Shown here: positions 23,127-33,429 of the stretch, in pieces
Layout of the letters: every line of letters begins with the position of its first letter
How positions within the stretch are numbered: the stretch's first letter is position 1
Assembly: GCF_023898315.1 (NCBI RefSeq)
Contig: NC_064619.1
Span: 297,948,150 to 298,012,149, forward strand
DNA length: 64,000 nucleotides
Direction: 5' to 3'
Source: Schistocerca nitens
Lineage: Eukaryota; Arthropoda; Insecta; Orthoptera; Acrididae
Translations under genes and position numbers: made by a program
The notes under the pieces: generated by a model
Told to the model about the DNA's origin: nothing
The model's database searches: none
The model's input: the letters and a program-made list of their open reading frames with translations, nothing else

Positions 23127-23405
23127 AGTGCCTGGTGGCCTTAGGATAAAGCGCATGTCTGGAACCGAAGGGTCGCGTGACTGAATGCCGGTCGGACCAC
23201 GGTGTATTTCAATCTGTTTTTAACCTAGCCTTCACCTCTTAATCATGTGAAGATTCTCCAGGGACGGCACGTGGTTGGCATTCCGCATTCAATTGTAGGT
23301 CCCCTTTCCCCAGAAGCATTGGGCCTACTGACGTAGGTCAGGGACTCGCAACTCGTGGAAGTGGCGTCTAACTGCAAAACATGTGCCAAGCTACTGAGGC
23401 AACTT
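23127..23405 (+). mobile_element. SINE-D (tRNA-derived), diverged
   Basis: The head GTGGCCTTAGGATAAAGCGC, GGAACCGAAGGGTCGC and CCGGTCGGACCACGG fit a decayed tRNA-like promoter. The body includes CCTAGCCTTCACCTCTTAAT and AGGGACTCGCAACTCGTGG, which I recognise as a dispersed repeat type. It follows directly on a microsatellite. Confidence 0.6.
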
Positions 23406-23801
23406 AACTTTAATACATCTGAGACGCGCTTACATTTCTTATTCCTCCTGCGTTACAGTGGAGTATTCCTTTTTCGAAATGTATCATTCAGCATCTTCTG
23501 TATGAGGATCATCTGCCTGTCTGAAATCTAAGACGTTTTTTCCTCTGAATAATCAGATAGTGGTGCATATTCCCAATTCTCTCTTTCCCAGATTTAGAGA
23601 AGACCTCAAAACTCTCAGTTTTAGCCACTGGCTCTTGATTTTTCCGTATCACTCTGTGCCGTCCGCTTCGTCGTTATACGTGCGTGTGAGTTAATCACAC
23701 CAGTCATTTCTTAGACAAGCGTATCTCTGGCATCCGATAAGGAGCAGAATAGCCAAAGAATGAGACAGTGTTCTATTATTTATCTCTTTTAATGAATTTG
23801 T

Positions 23802-24001
23802 TGCCGGCCGCTGTGGCCGAGCGGTTCTAGGCGCTTCAATCCGGAAACGCGCTGCTGCTACGGTCGCAGGTTCGAATCCTGCCAAGGGCATGGCTGTGTC
23901 TGATGTCCTTAGGTTAGTTAGGTTTAAGTAGTTCTAAGTCTAGGGGACTGATGACCCCAGATGCTACGTCCCATAATGCTTATAGCCAGTTACACCATTT
24001 G
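23802..24001 (+). mobile_element. SINE-A copy with TSD
   Basis: A full-length SINE-A with exact 11-bp duplication AATGAATTTGT at 23791-23801 and 24002-24012. The B box is GGTTCGAATCC. It is slightly more diverged than other copies (for example GATGACCCCAGATGCTACG). Confidence 0.95.
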
Positions 24002-24402
24002 AATGAATTTGTCAGTGTGAGGTAAAGTTCCGTAGTCTGCGTGCGTTCGCCATGAAACACACGTAAACAGTTCTACGGAAGAAGCTGTTCCTAAATTAAA
24101 ATTAATTTTTAAAAGATTTTGTTAATATTTCTGTGTCTTTCAAATTAAAATGAACTTTCGTAATTGGAACACATTAGTTTCCCACAAATTATACGAGAAT
24201 TCCGTATTTATAGTGAAAATTCTTGACTATCTCGTAAATGCAACCAGAGATATTACGCAGAAGCAGTTAACTTTGTTCATAAAGCAAACTTTTTTCTGTA
24301 ACTATTTTTCCAATACTTTTTGTATTTGATAAAAAAGTTAGAAATTAACTTTTCCTTTAACACAGTTACATAGCGAAACAAGAAGTGAACAGCCGATATA
24401 TA

Positions 24403-24580
24403 TGCAACTCATTGTCCGACATACAGCTCGTTACTCTCATTAATTTGTAAAATCTGTTACACACGCATACACACATTATATGTGTGTGTGCGTATGTAAC
24501 AGATTATATATAATGTGCGTGTGTAACAGATTTTACAAATTAATGAGAGTAACGAGCTGTATGTGGGACAATGAGTTGCA
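24403..24580. repeat. 65-bp inverted repeat (hairpin)
   Basis: The arm 24403-24467 (TGCAACTCATTGTCC to ACACACGCA) is repeated inverted at 24516-24580 with about one mismatch. The 48-bp spacer holds a TGTG-rich tract. There is no coding capacity. It abuts the LINE beginning near 24590. Confidence 0.85.
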
Positions 24581-24659
24581 ACCAGTCTCTTCTTTCTATG
24601 GAAGACCCGGTGCTTAGATCCTTAGCCATTAGAAAAAGGTTCAAGAGTCGGATTAAAAT

Positions 24660-25513
24660 TCGGGGTAAAAGGATATCAATGATAAGATTCGATGATGACA
24701 TTGCTAGCCTCAGTGAAAATGATGAAGAAGAAACGCAGTAATGGTCTAATGAGTACAGAACATGGATTGAGAGTAAATCGAAGTAAGACCAAACAAATGA
24801 GGAATAGCAGAAATGAGATAGCGAAGAACTTAACATTAGAAGTGGTGATCACCTAGGCAGCAAAATAGCCCAAGACGTACTGAGCAAGGAGAACATAAAA
24901 AGCAGTCTAGCACTGGCAAAAAATGCATTCCTGCTCAAGATAAGTCTGTTAGTATCAAACATAGGCCTTAATTTGAGGTATAAGTTTCTGAGGATGTACC
25001 TTTGGTGCACAGCACTGTGTGGTAATAAGACGTGGACCGTAGGAAAACCAGAAGAGAAGAGAATCGAGGCCTTTGAGACGCAGTGCTGCAGAAGAATGTT
25101 GAAAATTAGGTGGACAGGTAAGGTAAGGAATGATGATGATGATGTTTGGTTTGTGGGCGCTCAGCTGCGCGGTCAGCAGCGCCCGTACAAATTTCCAATC
25201 TTTACACAGTCCTATCTAGCTCTTTTCACGAATGATGATGAAATCAGGAGGACAACACACCCAGTCTCCAGGCAGAGAAAATCCCCAACTTGGCCGGGAA
25301 TCGAAACTGGGATCCTGTGATCCAGAGGCAGCAACGCTAGGCGCTAGACTACGAGCTGCCAACAAGGTACGGAATAAGGAGGTTCTTCGAAGACTCGGCG
25401 AGGAAAGAAACATATGGAAAACACCGACAAGAAGAAGGGACAGAATTACAGGACATTTATTACGGCATCAGGAGATAACTTCCGTGATATTAGAGGGTGC
25501 TGTGAAGGGTAAA
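24660..25513 (+). pseudogene. RTE-like LINE RT C-terminal relic
   Basis: Readable pieces include IRFDDDIASLSENDEEE (the RT catalytic zone in diverged form), a broken SKTKQMRNSRNE segment, KFLRMYLWCTALCGNKTWTV, RIEAFETQCCRRMLKIRWTG and, after the SINE, VLRRLGEERNIWKTPTRRRD and LEGAVKGKNCRGRQ. Stops and frameshifts are common. Spacing to the 3' end is interrupted by the second LINE. Confidence 0.8.
25132..25363 (-). mobile_element. SINE-E copy with TSD
   Basis: A minus-strand tRNA-derived SINE. The head (inverse of GCTAGACTACGAGCTGCC), the B-box arm (inverse of GGGAATCGAAACTGGG) and the body word shared with 44516-44767 (GGGTGT then GTTGTCCTC in its own orientation) are present. A 12-bp duplication with one mismatch, AAGGTAAGGAAT/AAGGTACGGAAT, lies at 25120-25131 and 25364-25375. 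Confidence 0.88.
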
Positions 25514-25588
25514 AACTGTAGAGGAAGACAGTTTTCAGGTGTGCCGCAAGGGAGTGTCGTAGGACCGTTGCTATTCACAATATATGTA

Positions 25589-26992
25589 CACTGCTGGCCA
25601 CCGTAAATGCAACACCCTGAAGGAAGCATCCGAATCAAGTGAAATTTACACCATGGGTTTGCAGCGATGAGATATGCAACTGATTAGAATTTCAGCGCAG
25701 ACGCACATCACGCGCGCCTGTGGCGCCACCTCATAGCGCCATTTAAGGCTTGGCGATTTCGACGAGTGTACGTTCGGCACGTGTGTTTACCTTGTGGTTG
25801 TTTCACAAGACGATCAGTTATGCCTCGTAGACAACAGCGAACATCGTTTGATCAAGTATCCGAGTTCGACAGAGGAAGGATAGTGGCTTACCGAGATTGT
25901 GGATTATCATACAGAGAAATCGCTAGTCGTGTTGGACGAAACCAAACAACTGTAATGCGGATATGTGACCGTTGGATGCAGGAGGGTACGACGGACCGAC
26001 GTGGTCGATCGCATTCACCTCGGTGCACCACTGCACGTGCTGATAGGCAGATTGTGCGCATGGCAGTGACGGATCGCTCAGTGACACCCCGAACCATAGC
26101 ACAGCACATTGCGTCTGTAACGCATCATCCAGTGTCTGCGCGTACCATTCGACGCCGTTTACAACAGAGTGGTCTGTCCGCAAGACGTCCATTGCTTCGT
26201 CTACCATTGACGCAGAACCACAGACGTCTCCGTCGCCAATGGTGTGATGACAGACGGATGTGGGCGGAAGAATGGAATGACGTTGTCTTTACTGACGAGG
26301 CACGCTTCTGTCTGCAGCACCACGATGGTCGGATTCGAGTGTGGAGACACCGTGGAGAGAGGATGCTGGACAGCTACATTATGCACCGCCACACTGGTCT
26401 TACACCGGGTATTATGGTATGGGGCGGTATTGGATATTACTCTCGCACGCCTCTACTACGCATTGCCGGTACTTTAAATAGCCGGCGCTACATATCCGAG
26501 TTGCTGGAGCCAGTTGTCCTTCCTTACCTTCAGGGCTCGGCCACAGCCATATTCAGGATAATGCGCGACCACACGTGGCACGCATTGTCCAAAGGTTCTT
26601 CGTCAATAACCAGATTGAAGTGCTTCCCTGGCCGGCTCGCTCTCCGGATCTTTCGCCGATAGAAAACATGTGGTCCATGGTTGCACAACGAGTGACCCAG
26701 ATTACATCCCCAGCTGCCACACCAGATGATCTTTGGCAACGTGTGGAAGCTGCTTGGGCTGCTGTACCCCAGGAACACATCCAACGTCTCTTTGACTCAA
26801 TGCCGAGACGTGTGGCAGCGGTGATCTCCAACAATGGCGGCTAGTCTGGCTACTGATTCTGGCAGGAACCACATGTCACAGACGTCTGTAAACGTAATCA
26901 TTTGATACTTGGTCAACATGTTATCTACAAAATAAATTTTGTTGTGCTACCTCTTGTTTTTCTTGGTGTTGCATTTACGGTGGCCAGCAGTG
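25589..26992 (+). mobile_element. Tc1-like transposon, 1404 bp, nearly intact
   Basis: The termini CACTGCTGGCCACCGTAAAT and its exact inverse bound 1404 bp, flanked by TA at 25587-25588 and 26993-26994. It sits in a LINE RT frame. Length equals that of the related minus-strand element at 57067-58470. It encodes one transposase with one visible frameshift. Confidence 0.95.
25820..26844 (+). pseudogene. Tc1-like transposase, one frameshift
   Basis: The start ATG at 25820 gives MPRRQQRTSFDQVSEFDRGR. A paired helix-turn-helix follows (CGLSYREIASRVGRNQTTVM and VSARTIRRRLQQSGLSARRP). VVFTDEARFCLQ carries the first catalytic Asp and VWGGIGYYSRTPL follows. Near 26545 a small deletion, probably 4 bp, shifts the frame just before the second Asp. 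The continuing frame shows DNARPHVARIVQRFF and SPDLSPIENMWSMV with the catalytic Glu, then runs to NNGG at 26844. DD34E spacing is kept. Apart from this lesion it looks full length at about 340 residues. Confidence 0.92.
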
Positions 26993-28007
26993 TATATAAA
27001 TGACCTTGTGAATGACATCGGAAGTTCACTGAGATTTTTTTGGATGATCCTGTAGTATATCGAGAGGTTGTAACGTTGGAAAATTGTACCGAAATGCAGG
27101 AGGATCTGCAGCGAATTGACGCATGGTGCAGGGAATGGCAATTGAATCTCAGTGTAGACAAGTGCAATGTGCTGCGAATACATAGAAAGAAAGATCCTTT
27201 ATCATTTAGCTACAATGTAGCAGGTCAGCCACTGGAAGCAGTTAATTCCATAAATTATCTGGGAGTACGCATTAGGAGTGATTTAAAATGGAATGACCAT
27301 ATTAAATTAATCGTCAGTAAATCAGATGCCAGACTAAGATTCATTGGAAGAATCCTAAGGAAATGCAATCCAAAAACAAAGGAAGTAGGTTACAATACAC
27401 TTGTTCGCCCACTGCTTGAATACTGCTCACCGGTGTGGGATTCGTACCAGATAGGGTTGATAGGAGAGGTAGAGAAGATCCAACGGAGAGCACCGCGCTT
27501 CGTTACAGGATCATTTAGTAATCGCGAAAGCGTTACGGAGATGATTGATAAACTCCAGTGGAAGATTCTACAAGAGAGACGCTCAGTAGCTCGGTACTGG
27601 CTTTTGTTGAAGTTTCGAGAACATATCTTCACCGAGGAGACAAGCAGTATATTGCTCCCTCCTACGTATATCTCGCGAAGAGATCATGAGGATAAAATCA
27701 TAGAGCTTAGAGCCCACACAATCTTTCTTTCCACGAACAATACGAGACTGGAATAGAAGGGAGAACCGACAGAGGTACTCAAGGTACCCTCCGCCACACA
27801 CCGTCATGTGGCTTGCGAAGTATGGTTGTAGGTGTAGATGTAGATATTTTAATAACAGCAAATAATTGAGGAGGTGGGTGCAATAACTACTCTGAGATGA
27901 GGAGAGGGATTTGTGGCGGGCCGAATCAAACCAGTCAGAAGACTGATGACTTAAAATCTGGTCTTGATCTGGTCTTGATAGGGAGAGACTGTGCCATGTG
28001 TGAGATG

Positions 28008-28008
<1 letters not shown>

Positions 28009-28066
<58 letters not shown>

Positions 28067-28215
28067 TGTCTAATTCCGATGAAGGCTTTTTTGGCCGAAA
28101 GCGTACTTATTTGGAAGTTTTTTCTTGTTCCTATCTGTGACTCATCATCTCCGCTATATGGTGAGCAGCAATCTATCATTTTCGCAATGCTCCCATTATT
28201 CCATCCCGTATTTTT
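28009..28215 (+). repeat. TG microsatellite plus dispersed repeat
   Basis: A TG run at about 28013-28060 is followed by ATTCCGATGAAGGC, TTGGCCGAAAGCGTAC and CATCTCCGCTATATGGTGAG. I recall this association from grasshopper repeats. No coding function. Confidence 0.6.
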
Positions 28216-28589
28216 CATTGTTATATATATGGATAATTCGTGTTCGTTACGCTACAATATTCTCAGTTTTTCTGACCTCTTCGATCTCTGTTTTACTTAT
28301 ATACATATTTTTAAAATATTATTTCCTTATTTTTTCTAATCGCTAAAAATCTTAGCATCGGATCTCCCATCGAAATAAAAGAGTGTTGACAACTCATCGT
28401 CAAACATACAGCGCGTTTCTGTCATTAACATGCAAAATTTATTAATAGTATTTTTCCGAGTTCTTTTCCAATGTTCTTCTACTTTTATGAGAGGGATGGC
28501 TGAACAGATGGCGGAAAGATGCATAAAGCCTGTTGGCAGTTCTTATCGGACACCGTTTGAGTACAAATTTTAGCGTATATGACGAATGT
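28216..28589. other. No feature recognised
   Basis: AT-rich sequence with nothing recognisable. Confidence 0.55.
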
Positions 28590-28990
28590 AGTAGGATGAT
28601 TATCCAGCCGTAGAGAGGAGAGAGTGACGCCTATGGAGTACGGAGGGCTCGCCGCGTTTTAGGTTAGCGGGCAAGTCGCTGGGAGGGCTAGGGGAGAGGG
28701 GCGAGAAGCGAGGAGCGGCGGGCACGCGCGGCGCCGACGTCGTGATCAATATGGCCGTCGAGCAGCGCTCCCCGGCCTTCCTTCCTCCCTGCCGTGCGCG
28801 CGGCGCCGTTATAAAGGGGCCCGGGCAACTAAGAGAATAATGTAACAGCGGCGGCGGCTCGCCTTTCACTTGGGCAAACTTCCGATACAGGCTGCGCGAC
28901 AAGTTGCCGACCCGCAGGCGCCGCGCCCTCAAATAGCCTGGCCACGGACAACGTGGAGCGCGCTGTCAGCCACGCTGGAGTAATCAGCGC
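28590..28990 (+). promoter_or_regulatory. CpG-rich block with TATA-like box
   Basis: Dense CpG and GC words (GGCGGGCACGCGCGGCGCCG, GCGCGCGGCGCC, GGCGGCGGC) contrast with flanking AT-rich DNA. A TATA-like TTATAAAGG at about 28809-28817 faces the plus strand, so a start site near 28840-28850 would be expected. No initiator, start codon or coding exon is convincing. The 110-codon minus frame here is a by-product of GC richness. It is the best host promoter candidate in the window, though it could also be a GC-rich repeat end. Confidence 0.4.
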
Positions 28991-29504
28991 CTCCTTCAGC
29001 TAGCCAGGTTGCTTTCTCATTGTGTGCTTCCTAATAAAGCTAATTAATTGGACAAGTACATGGCTGGTGTACTGATGCGATGGACAAATTGTACGATACT
29101 ATGAAACTGCTATTTTGTCGAAACTTGACTTTCTGTGATCGAGGCTCTGTAAATATGCACTTATTTATTTTTTTGCTGTTATATCTCTAATTTACAATAT
29201 GGTAACAAAAGCAAACGATAGAGCTGCTTCTACAACCATATAAATGAGACAAAAAACGAAAAAGTACTTTAATTACAAAACAAAATAAATTCTAGCAATT
29301 ACAAATTAATCTGATTCTAATTCGGGTACCACCCTGCTCTGGTACTCCGTGACACCTGCTGCGGGTTCTCAGTTGTGCTGCCTGTCACTGTATAGGGCAT
29401 TTTGCTAAATGGGGATAAACTACGAGAAAATAAGGAGCACAAAAGACCATATGGACATGTGGCGAGAGACGCATTCCACTCAGAGTTACTCTTTATGAAA
29501 ACTA
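28991..29504. other. No feature recognised
   Basis: AT-rich sequence with no recognised gene or repeat. Confidence 0.5.
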
Positions 29505-29625
29505 TGGTTCGGTAGTTTCGGTACACTACATAAATTAAGTAGTAAATGGTAAGGTTACCGGTGCTACTGGTAGCTTTTTTAAAGAAAGAAACATAAATGA
29601 ATGTCTAAGAGAGAAACTGATTAGA
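29505..29625 (-). repeat. Repeat R, copy 2
   Basis: The inverse of this stretch resembles 6290-6400, sharing ACCATTTACTAC, TGTAGTGTACC and AAACTACCGAA. The element is unrecognised. GGTAGTTT- and CTACCAG-type words also occur near 30390-30440. Confidence 0.55.
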
Positions 29626-30726
29626 CCCGCACGCCATTAGTGTTAGTCTATTGCGTATTTTATAGCCTCACAGAACACAAATTGCATTTTATAAGCAATA
29701 AATACGAGTTTACCGCGGAACTTCTGCGCTGTTATGTAAACAAAGAAATCACTTGTGATGCAAATACAGTTTACATGCACAAATATAGAAAAATATATGT
29801 AATTATTGTTGTTATTTTGTATTCAACAGACCGTTCTTCCTCATAATCAAAGGCAAGAGTTTCCTGTTATTATCGTTAAATGAGAAAGCTGTTTATGAAT
29901 AACAAAAACATGTTTTACAAAAGTTCGAAGCATTGAAGCGTTGTTTCATATAATTTTGTTCTGCGAAATATTTTTTTATTTCACCTTTTTGTTGTAGAAA
30001 TTGTTTTCTGGTGCTATATATGCATGACAAAGTCATATTATTTTCTTTATTTTTACTACAACTTCCCTCTGTTTCGCGTTACAAATCAACAATTTTCGAA
30101 TAAAACCTGAATTACACATCGACAGTTTCAATTTTCTTATAAATATTGTTTACTTTTATGTAACAGACCGGAGGATGACTATATAGAAAAAAAAATGTTC
30201 TATAGGTTATCCTGCACTTCATATATCCTCATTCAGTTTCTAGACGATTCACCATTTCCTGTTTTTATGGGAATATAGTAAGACACTGATCGCATAGGCA
30301 AAGAAAGCGATCGTTATGAGGTCTGCAACACACTTACTGTAGAGATAACGTGGATACGTGCTTAACTGACCAAAGCTACCAGAAAAAGTACCGTAGTCTA
30401 AGCTTACTTAGGATAGATGGCGGTAGCCTACGGTAGTTTTACACCTCTGGTTCCACGTGACGTACTCCCACTTGAAGGTGGAGATAAAAAATCTTCTACA
30501 GTATGGGTTTCAGTTACTGAAAGCAATATTACCCTTTGTGCAACCACAGGTACGTCTCACGTCTTCTAGGTGGGAGAGGAGGGAGATCGATAGCAGGAAG
30601 TGCAGGTATGCCTCGATTGGGACGCGTTGTAGAAGGATGACGGGTCCCTTAAAGAGGCAGCCAGTAATCCTCACACACACATTGAAGCCAAATGGGGATG
30701 ATGGTTCACTGTCAACATTCCATGTG
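29626..30726. other. No feature recognised
   Basis: About 1.1 kb, AT-rich on the left. No coding motif or known repeat was identified. Confidence 0.5.
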
Positions 30727-31735
30727 GAGTGGTTGATTGATTGAGAGGGATTATGAGGCTAAACCGGGAGGTCATCAGTCCCGCGATTACGAAGTTACTT
30801 GCGGAAGAGAGAGGGTCCACTGAAAGTGGACGGATCCAGTGTGAGGGATCAAACTATAAAATGAGGAAGTTAAAACACAAACAGTAGAAGGTATAAAAGG
30901 ATAGACCAAACCCAAAATATGGAGAAACAGAGGGATAATAGAGCGGTCTTTGCATGGGGGAGTGCTCATGGGTCCCAGAACGATATAACATGATGAGAAG
31001 CTCCAACCACAACCACCCTACCCCTGTTCCAGCAATAAAGTAAAACCTTATATCTGAAAATAAAATCATTTTCACTTAGGAAACTGAGGACAAGTTCAGC
31101 CATCCGTGAATCGTCTGCTAATATTAATGAAGAAGGACCTGGAAGGCTATACTTTGTATGAAGGGCCAAAAGAAAGGGACATTCCACCAGTATATGGGAT
31201 ACCGTCAGTCTGGCCCCACAGCCGCATTGTGAGGGTGGCTCGAAGCAAGAGAAAACAATGAGTGAACCTGATATGACCAATGACAGTGGACTCGTTCCGA
31301 GAGGAGTGGAAGGAAGAACGCCAAATTGCAGTAGTCTCTTTGACTATACAGAGTTTATTATTGAGAGCAGTGACGCACCAGATGTCATTCCACTTTTGAG
31401 TGAAGAGAGATTTGTTGTGGATCCTCATAGCGGCACCTGGAATCATAAAAGGGAATGGGGGTAAGTATCTGCCTCTCTAGCCAAACGGTCAGCCAGTTCA
31501 TTTCCTGGGATGCCCGCATGACTTCGGACCCAGAGAAAGACAACTGGGCAGACGGCATGGCCAAGGGCACAGAAAAGGTCACAGATAGCAGAGACAAAAG
31601 GGTGACGAGAGTGGCATCGGTCTGTAGCCTGCACGCTTCTCATTGAGTCGGTACTATTAAAACACTGTGGAGAGAGGACCCTGCTAATGGCCACCACCTC
31701 CGCTGTGAGCACAAGCCAGTAGGAGATGTGAAAGC
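30727..31735 (-). mobile_element. I-like LINE, 3' part
   Basis: A minus-strand LINE 3' fragment containing RNase H and a C-terminal zinc region, ending in an AATC-type tail (inverse of GGTTGATTGATTGAGAGGGA at about 30732-30751). The GGGACTGATGACCTC motif lies just before the tail. It is 5'-truncated at about 31735. Confidence 0.78.
30850..31735 (-). pseudogene. LINE RNase H and C-terminal region
   Basis: The piece at 31443-31712 reads VVFLWVRSHAGIPGNELADR followed by LAREADTYP, the C-terminal core of an RNase H domain (the Asp of ELADR is a conserved site). After a frameshift, 31147-31280 and 30966-31280 give CGCGARLTVSHILVECPF (a C-x-C...H...C knuckle) and LADDSRMAELVLSFLSEND. This order, RNase H then CCHC, is known from I-clade LINEs. 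It is interrupted and truncated. Confidence 0.78.
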
Positions 31736-32169
31736 GTATCTCATCTTATCTGTTGTCTTAGAATCAGTGATACCATGTGGTTGCTCCGTAGCCCACAGGT
31801 GGGTGTTGTGACCACCCCTCGTAAAGGTAGCCTCATCTGTGAATAGGATGGATGACAGGAATCACAGCAGCAAGGTTATGTCTCTGTCGAACCAGCGCCA
31901 AAACTGTCGTCGTCGAGGGAAGTCTTCCGGTACCAGTAGACTTCAAAAATTAAGTTACACATGTAATCCCACGCTGAGACCGTTCCTCGACAAGAATGGC
32001 GAATAATCAGAAGAGAGAAGGTCTCCTGTAGACGCAGTTATGCTGCAGTACGGTTAACAGGTGCATCAAAGATTGGGAAAGAAATTGCGCTGCAGCTGCA
32101 AACGTATTCCATTAGTACGTAGGACAGTATGTTTTTTGTACGCAAAAGTCTAATTGAAGAAAGATTCAG

Positions 32170-32330
32170 CATGATCATGTGGCTGTATATGGACCAAATG
32201 CAATTTCACGTCCAGCCTTTGTGAAATGTTGCCCACAATTTCACCAGGACCGCGAACTTGTGGGTGATGCTGACCGAGACGGAAGGCCGTCGACGTCGAG
32301 AACAAACCACGTCCAGGCAATAGAGGTGGT
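32170..32330 (+). pseudogene. mariner transposase N-terminal fragment
   Basis: The frame reads AVYGPNAISRPAFVKCCPQF, HQDRELVGDADRDGRPSTSR then TNH, similar to the second helix-turn-helix linker of mariner transposases (compare 455-590). It is cut by the SINE at 32331-32496. No catalytic residues remain. Confidence 0.65.
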
Positions 32331-32496
32331 AAGATCCTATGAGACCAAACTGCTAGGCTTACACACCACATTATCTGACTTAAACTAACTTACGCGAAGG
32401 ACAACACACACGCCCTCGCCCGAGGGAGGACTCGAACTCCCGACTGGGGGATCCGCGCGAACCTTGGCAAGGCGCCCTAGACCCCGCGGCTACGAG
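32331..32496 (-). mobile_element. SINE-B copy
   Basis: A minus-strand SINE-B with the B-box inverse GGACTCGAACT, the CGCCCGAGGGAGG block and the head inverse GGCGCCCTAGACCCCGCGGC. Target duplication not resolved. Confidence 0.85.
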
Positions 32497-32880
32497 TAAC
32501 TGATTTGCAACAATTATAGATTTTTCAGAGATGAGAACGGTCACACAGCGTGACCGAGGAGCGTATTTCTATCGTTGTAAGGAATTCAACGATTGGTAGA
32601 GCGTTTCGCACGTTGTTTGCGGAGTCTTGGTGACTACGTATCTGTGTAACTACGCAGTGCAGCATTCAGAAAAAAGTACTTGGCCTGCCGTAATAATATG
32701 TAACTGAATTTGTGAAGTCCCCTCGTAGTAAAGTCTGCACGCGTTGTAATTGATAAGGATAGAGGCAGTTATCACGGAGAATGTTCCAAACGGTCATGTG
32801 ACTTACCCGATGTCGGCGGCTTCCTGCCTGCAGCTGATACTGAGTCACTGTCGAAGATCTTTTATCTCTACCTTCAAGTG

Positions 32881-33429
32881 CGTGTACTTTCCTTGAGACA
32901 CCTTTCCGATCATACGTCCATAAGATCTTTTTTGCTCCTTATCACCTCAGGGATAGTTTCCTGGAGTCTGTCCCCATTCATCAAAACCCCACCCAGTATA
33001 CGACATCTGTTCTTACTCAATAATACTCAGTTTCGTATAATTAGTTACACTCGTAAGAAATATGTGGCAGTGGTCGTCTTGCATCTCCTGTGGGCTGTCA
33101 CATCTTGGTCTCAGCTCGAGCGTTGCTTCCACCAACAGACACATTCACGGGGTTTTCTTGCAGGATGTTTCCAGCCCGAGACTTCACACTCATGTTTCTC
33201 ACTTATATAGAGAACTTTTAGGGAGCTATGACCTGGAGTGACCCGCAATGGTTCTCAGTTTATGCAAGTGCACACATGCTGCGAATATCATCCTACCTAC
33301 TGTTCAAACTTTCATTGCTGTTGTCATTGAAAGAAAATCTTCAAGGTTGTTCTTGCGTCGTGCTCTTTAATTTCTTCCAATGCAATAGACGTTCGGATCC
33401 CTTAGCTGCTGTCTTCATGATCTGCTGGT
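32881..33429. other. No feature recognised
   Basis: About 550 bp without recognised genes; possibly further Penelope-derived sequence too degraded to read. Confidence 0.45.

Larger units (their letters stand above)
25533..27756 (+). pseudogene. LINE RT fragment split by Tc1 element
   Basis: Upstream of the transposon the frame reads GVPQGSVVGPLLFTIYV. Downstream it resumes INDLVNDIGSSLRFFLDDP (catalytic FADD-like site altered to FLDD), EDLQRIDAWCREWQLNLSVDKCNV in pieces, INYLGVRIRSDLKWNDHI, LVRPLLEYCSPVWDS and a long open C-terminus to 27756 (NTRLE). The 27040-27756 part is uninterrupted for 238 codons. The insertion and the 5' truncation inactivate it. Confidence 0.85.
25530..27850 (+). mobile_element. 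Second LINE, inserted in RTE-like LINE
   Basis: A 5'-truncated non-LTR LINE beginning inside RT motif B (FSGVPQGSVVGPLLF) and ending in a GTAGATGTAGATA tail. It is cut at a TA dinucleotide by the Tc1-like element at 25589-26992. Flanking RTE-like LINE sequence resumes on both sides. The 3' end CCCTCCGCCACACACCGTCA is a known-looking family signature also hinted at near 56116-56160. Confidence 0.88.
24590..27990 (+). mobile_element. RTE-like LINE, host of nested insertions
   Basis: Left part 24590-25530 and right part about 27850-27960 belong to one LINE of the same family as 13340-16995. The right part reads CAAATAATTGAGG, TACTCTGAGATGAGGAG and GGCGGGCCGAATCAAACCAG, matching the family 3' end. 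Inside it are a SINE (25132-25363) and a second LINE (25530-27850), which contains a Tc1-like element (25589-26992). The copy is 5'-truncated within the RT. Confidence 0.85.
31740..32880 (-). pseudogene. DDE transposase relic in two pieces
   Basis: On the minus strand, about 32850-32690 reads TVTQYQLQAGSRRHRVSHMT and VWNILRDNCLYPYQLQRVQ, a transposase helix-turn-helix region. About 31960-31740 reads SILFTDEATFTRGGHNTHLW then ATEQPHGITD, containing the first catalytic Asp. Between them lie a plus-strand mariner fragment and a SINE. I infer one Tc1/mariner-superfamily element broken by later insertions, but the two pieces could be separate relics. Confidence 0.6.

Noticed and set aside
27583..28218. 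211-codon minus-strand ORF
   Set aside because: It crosses a TG microsatellite (Thr-His run) and overlaps the antisense strand of a LINE RT, so it has no support as a gene.
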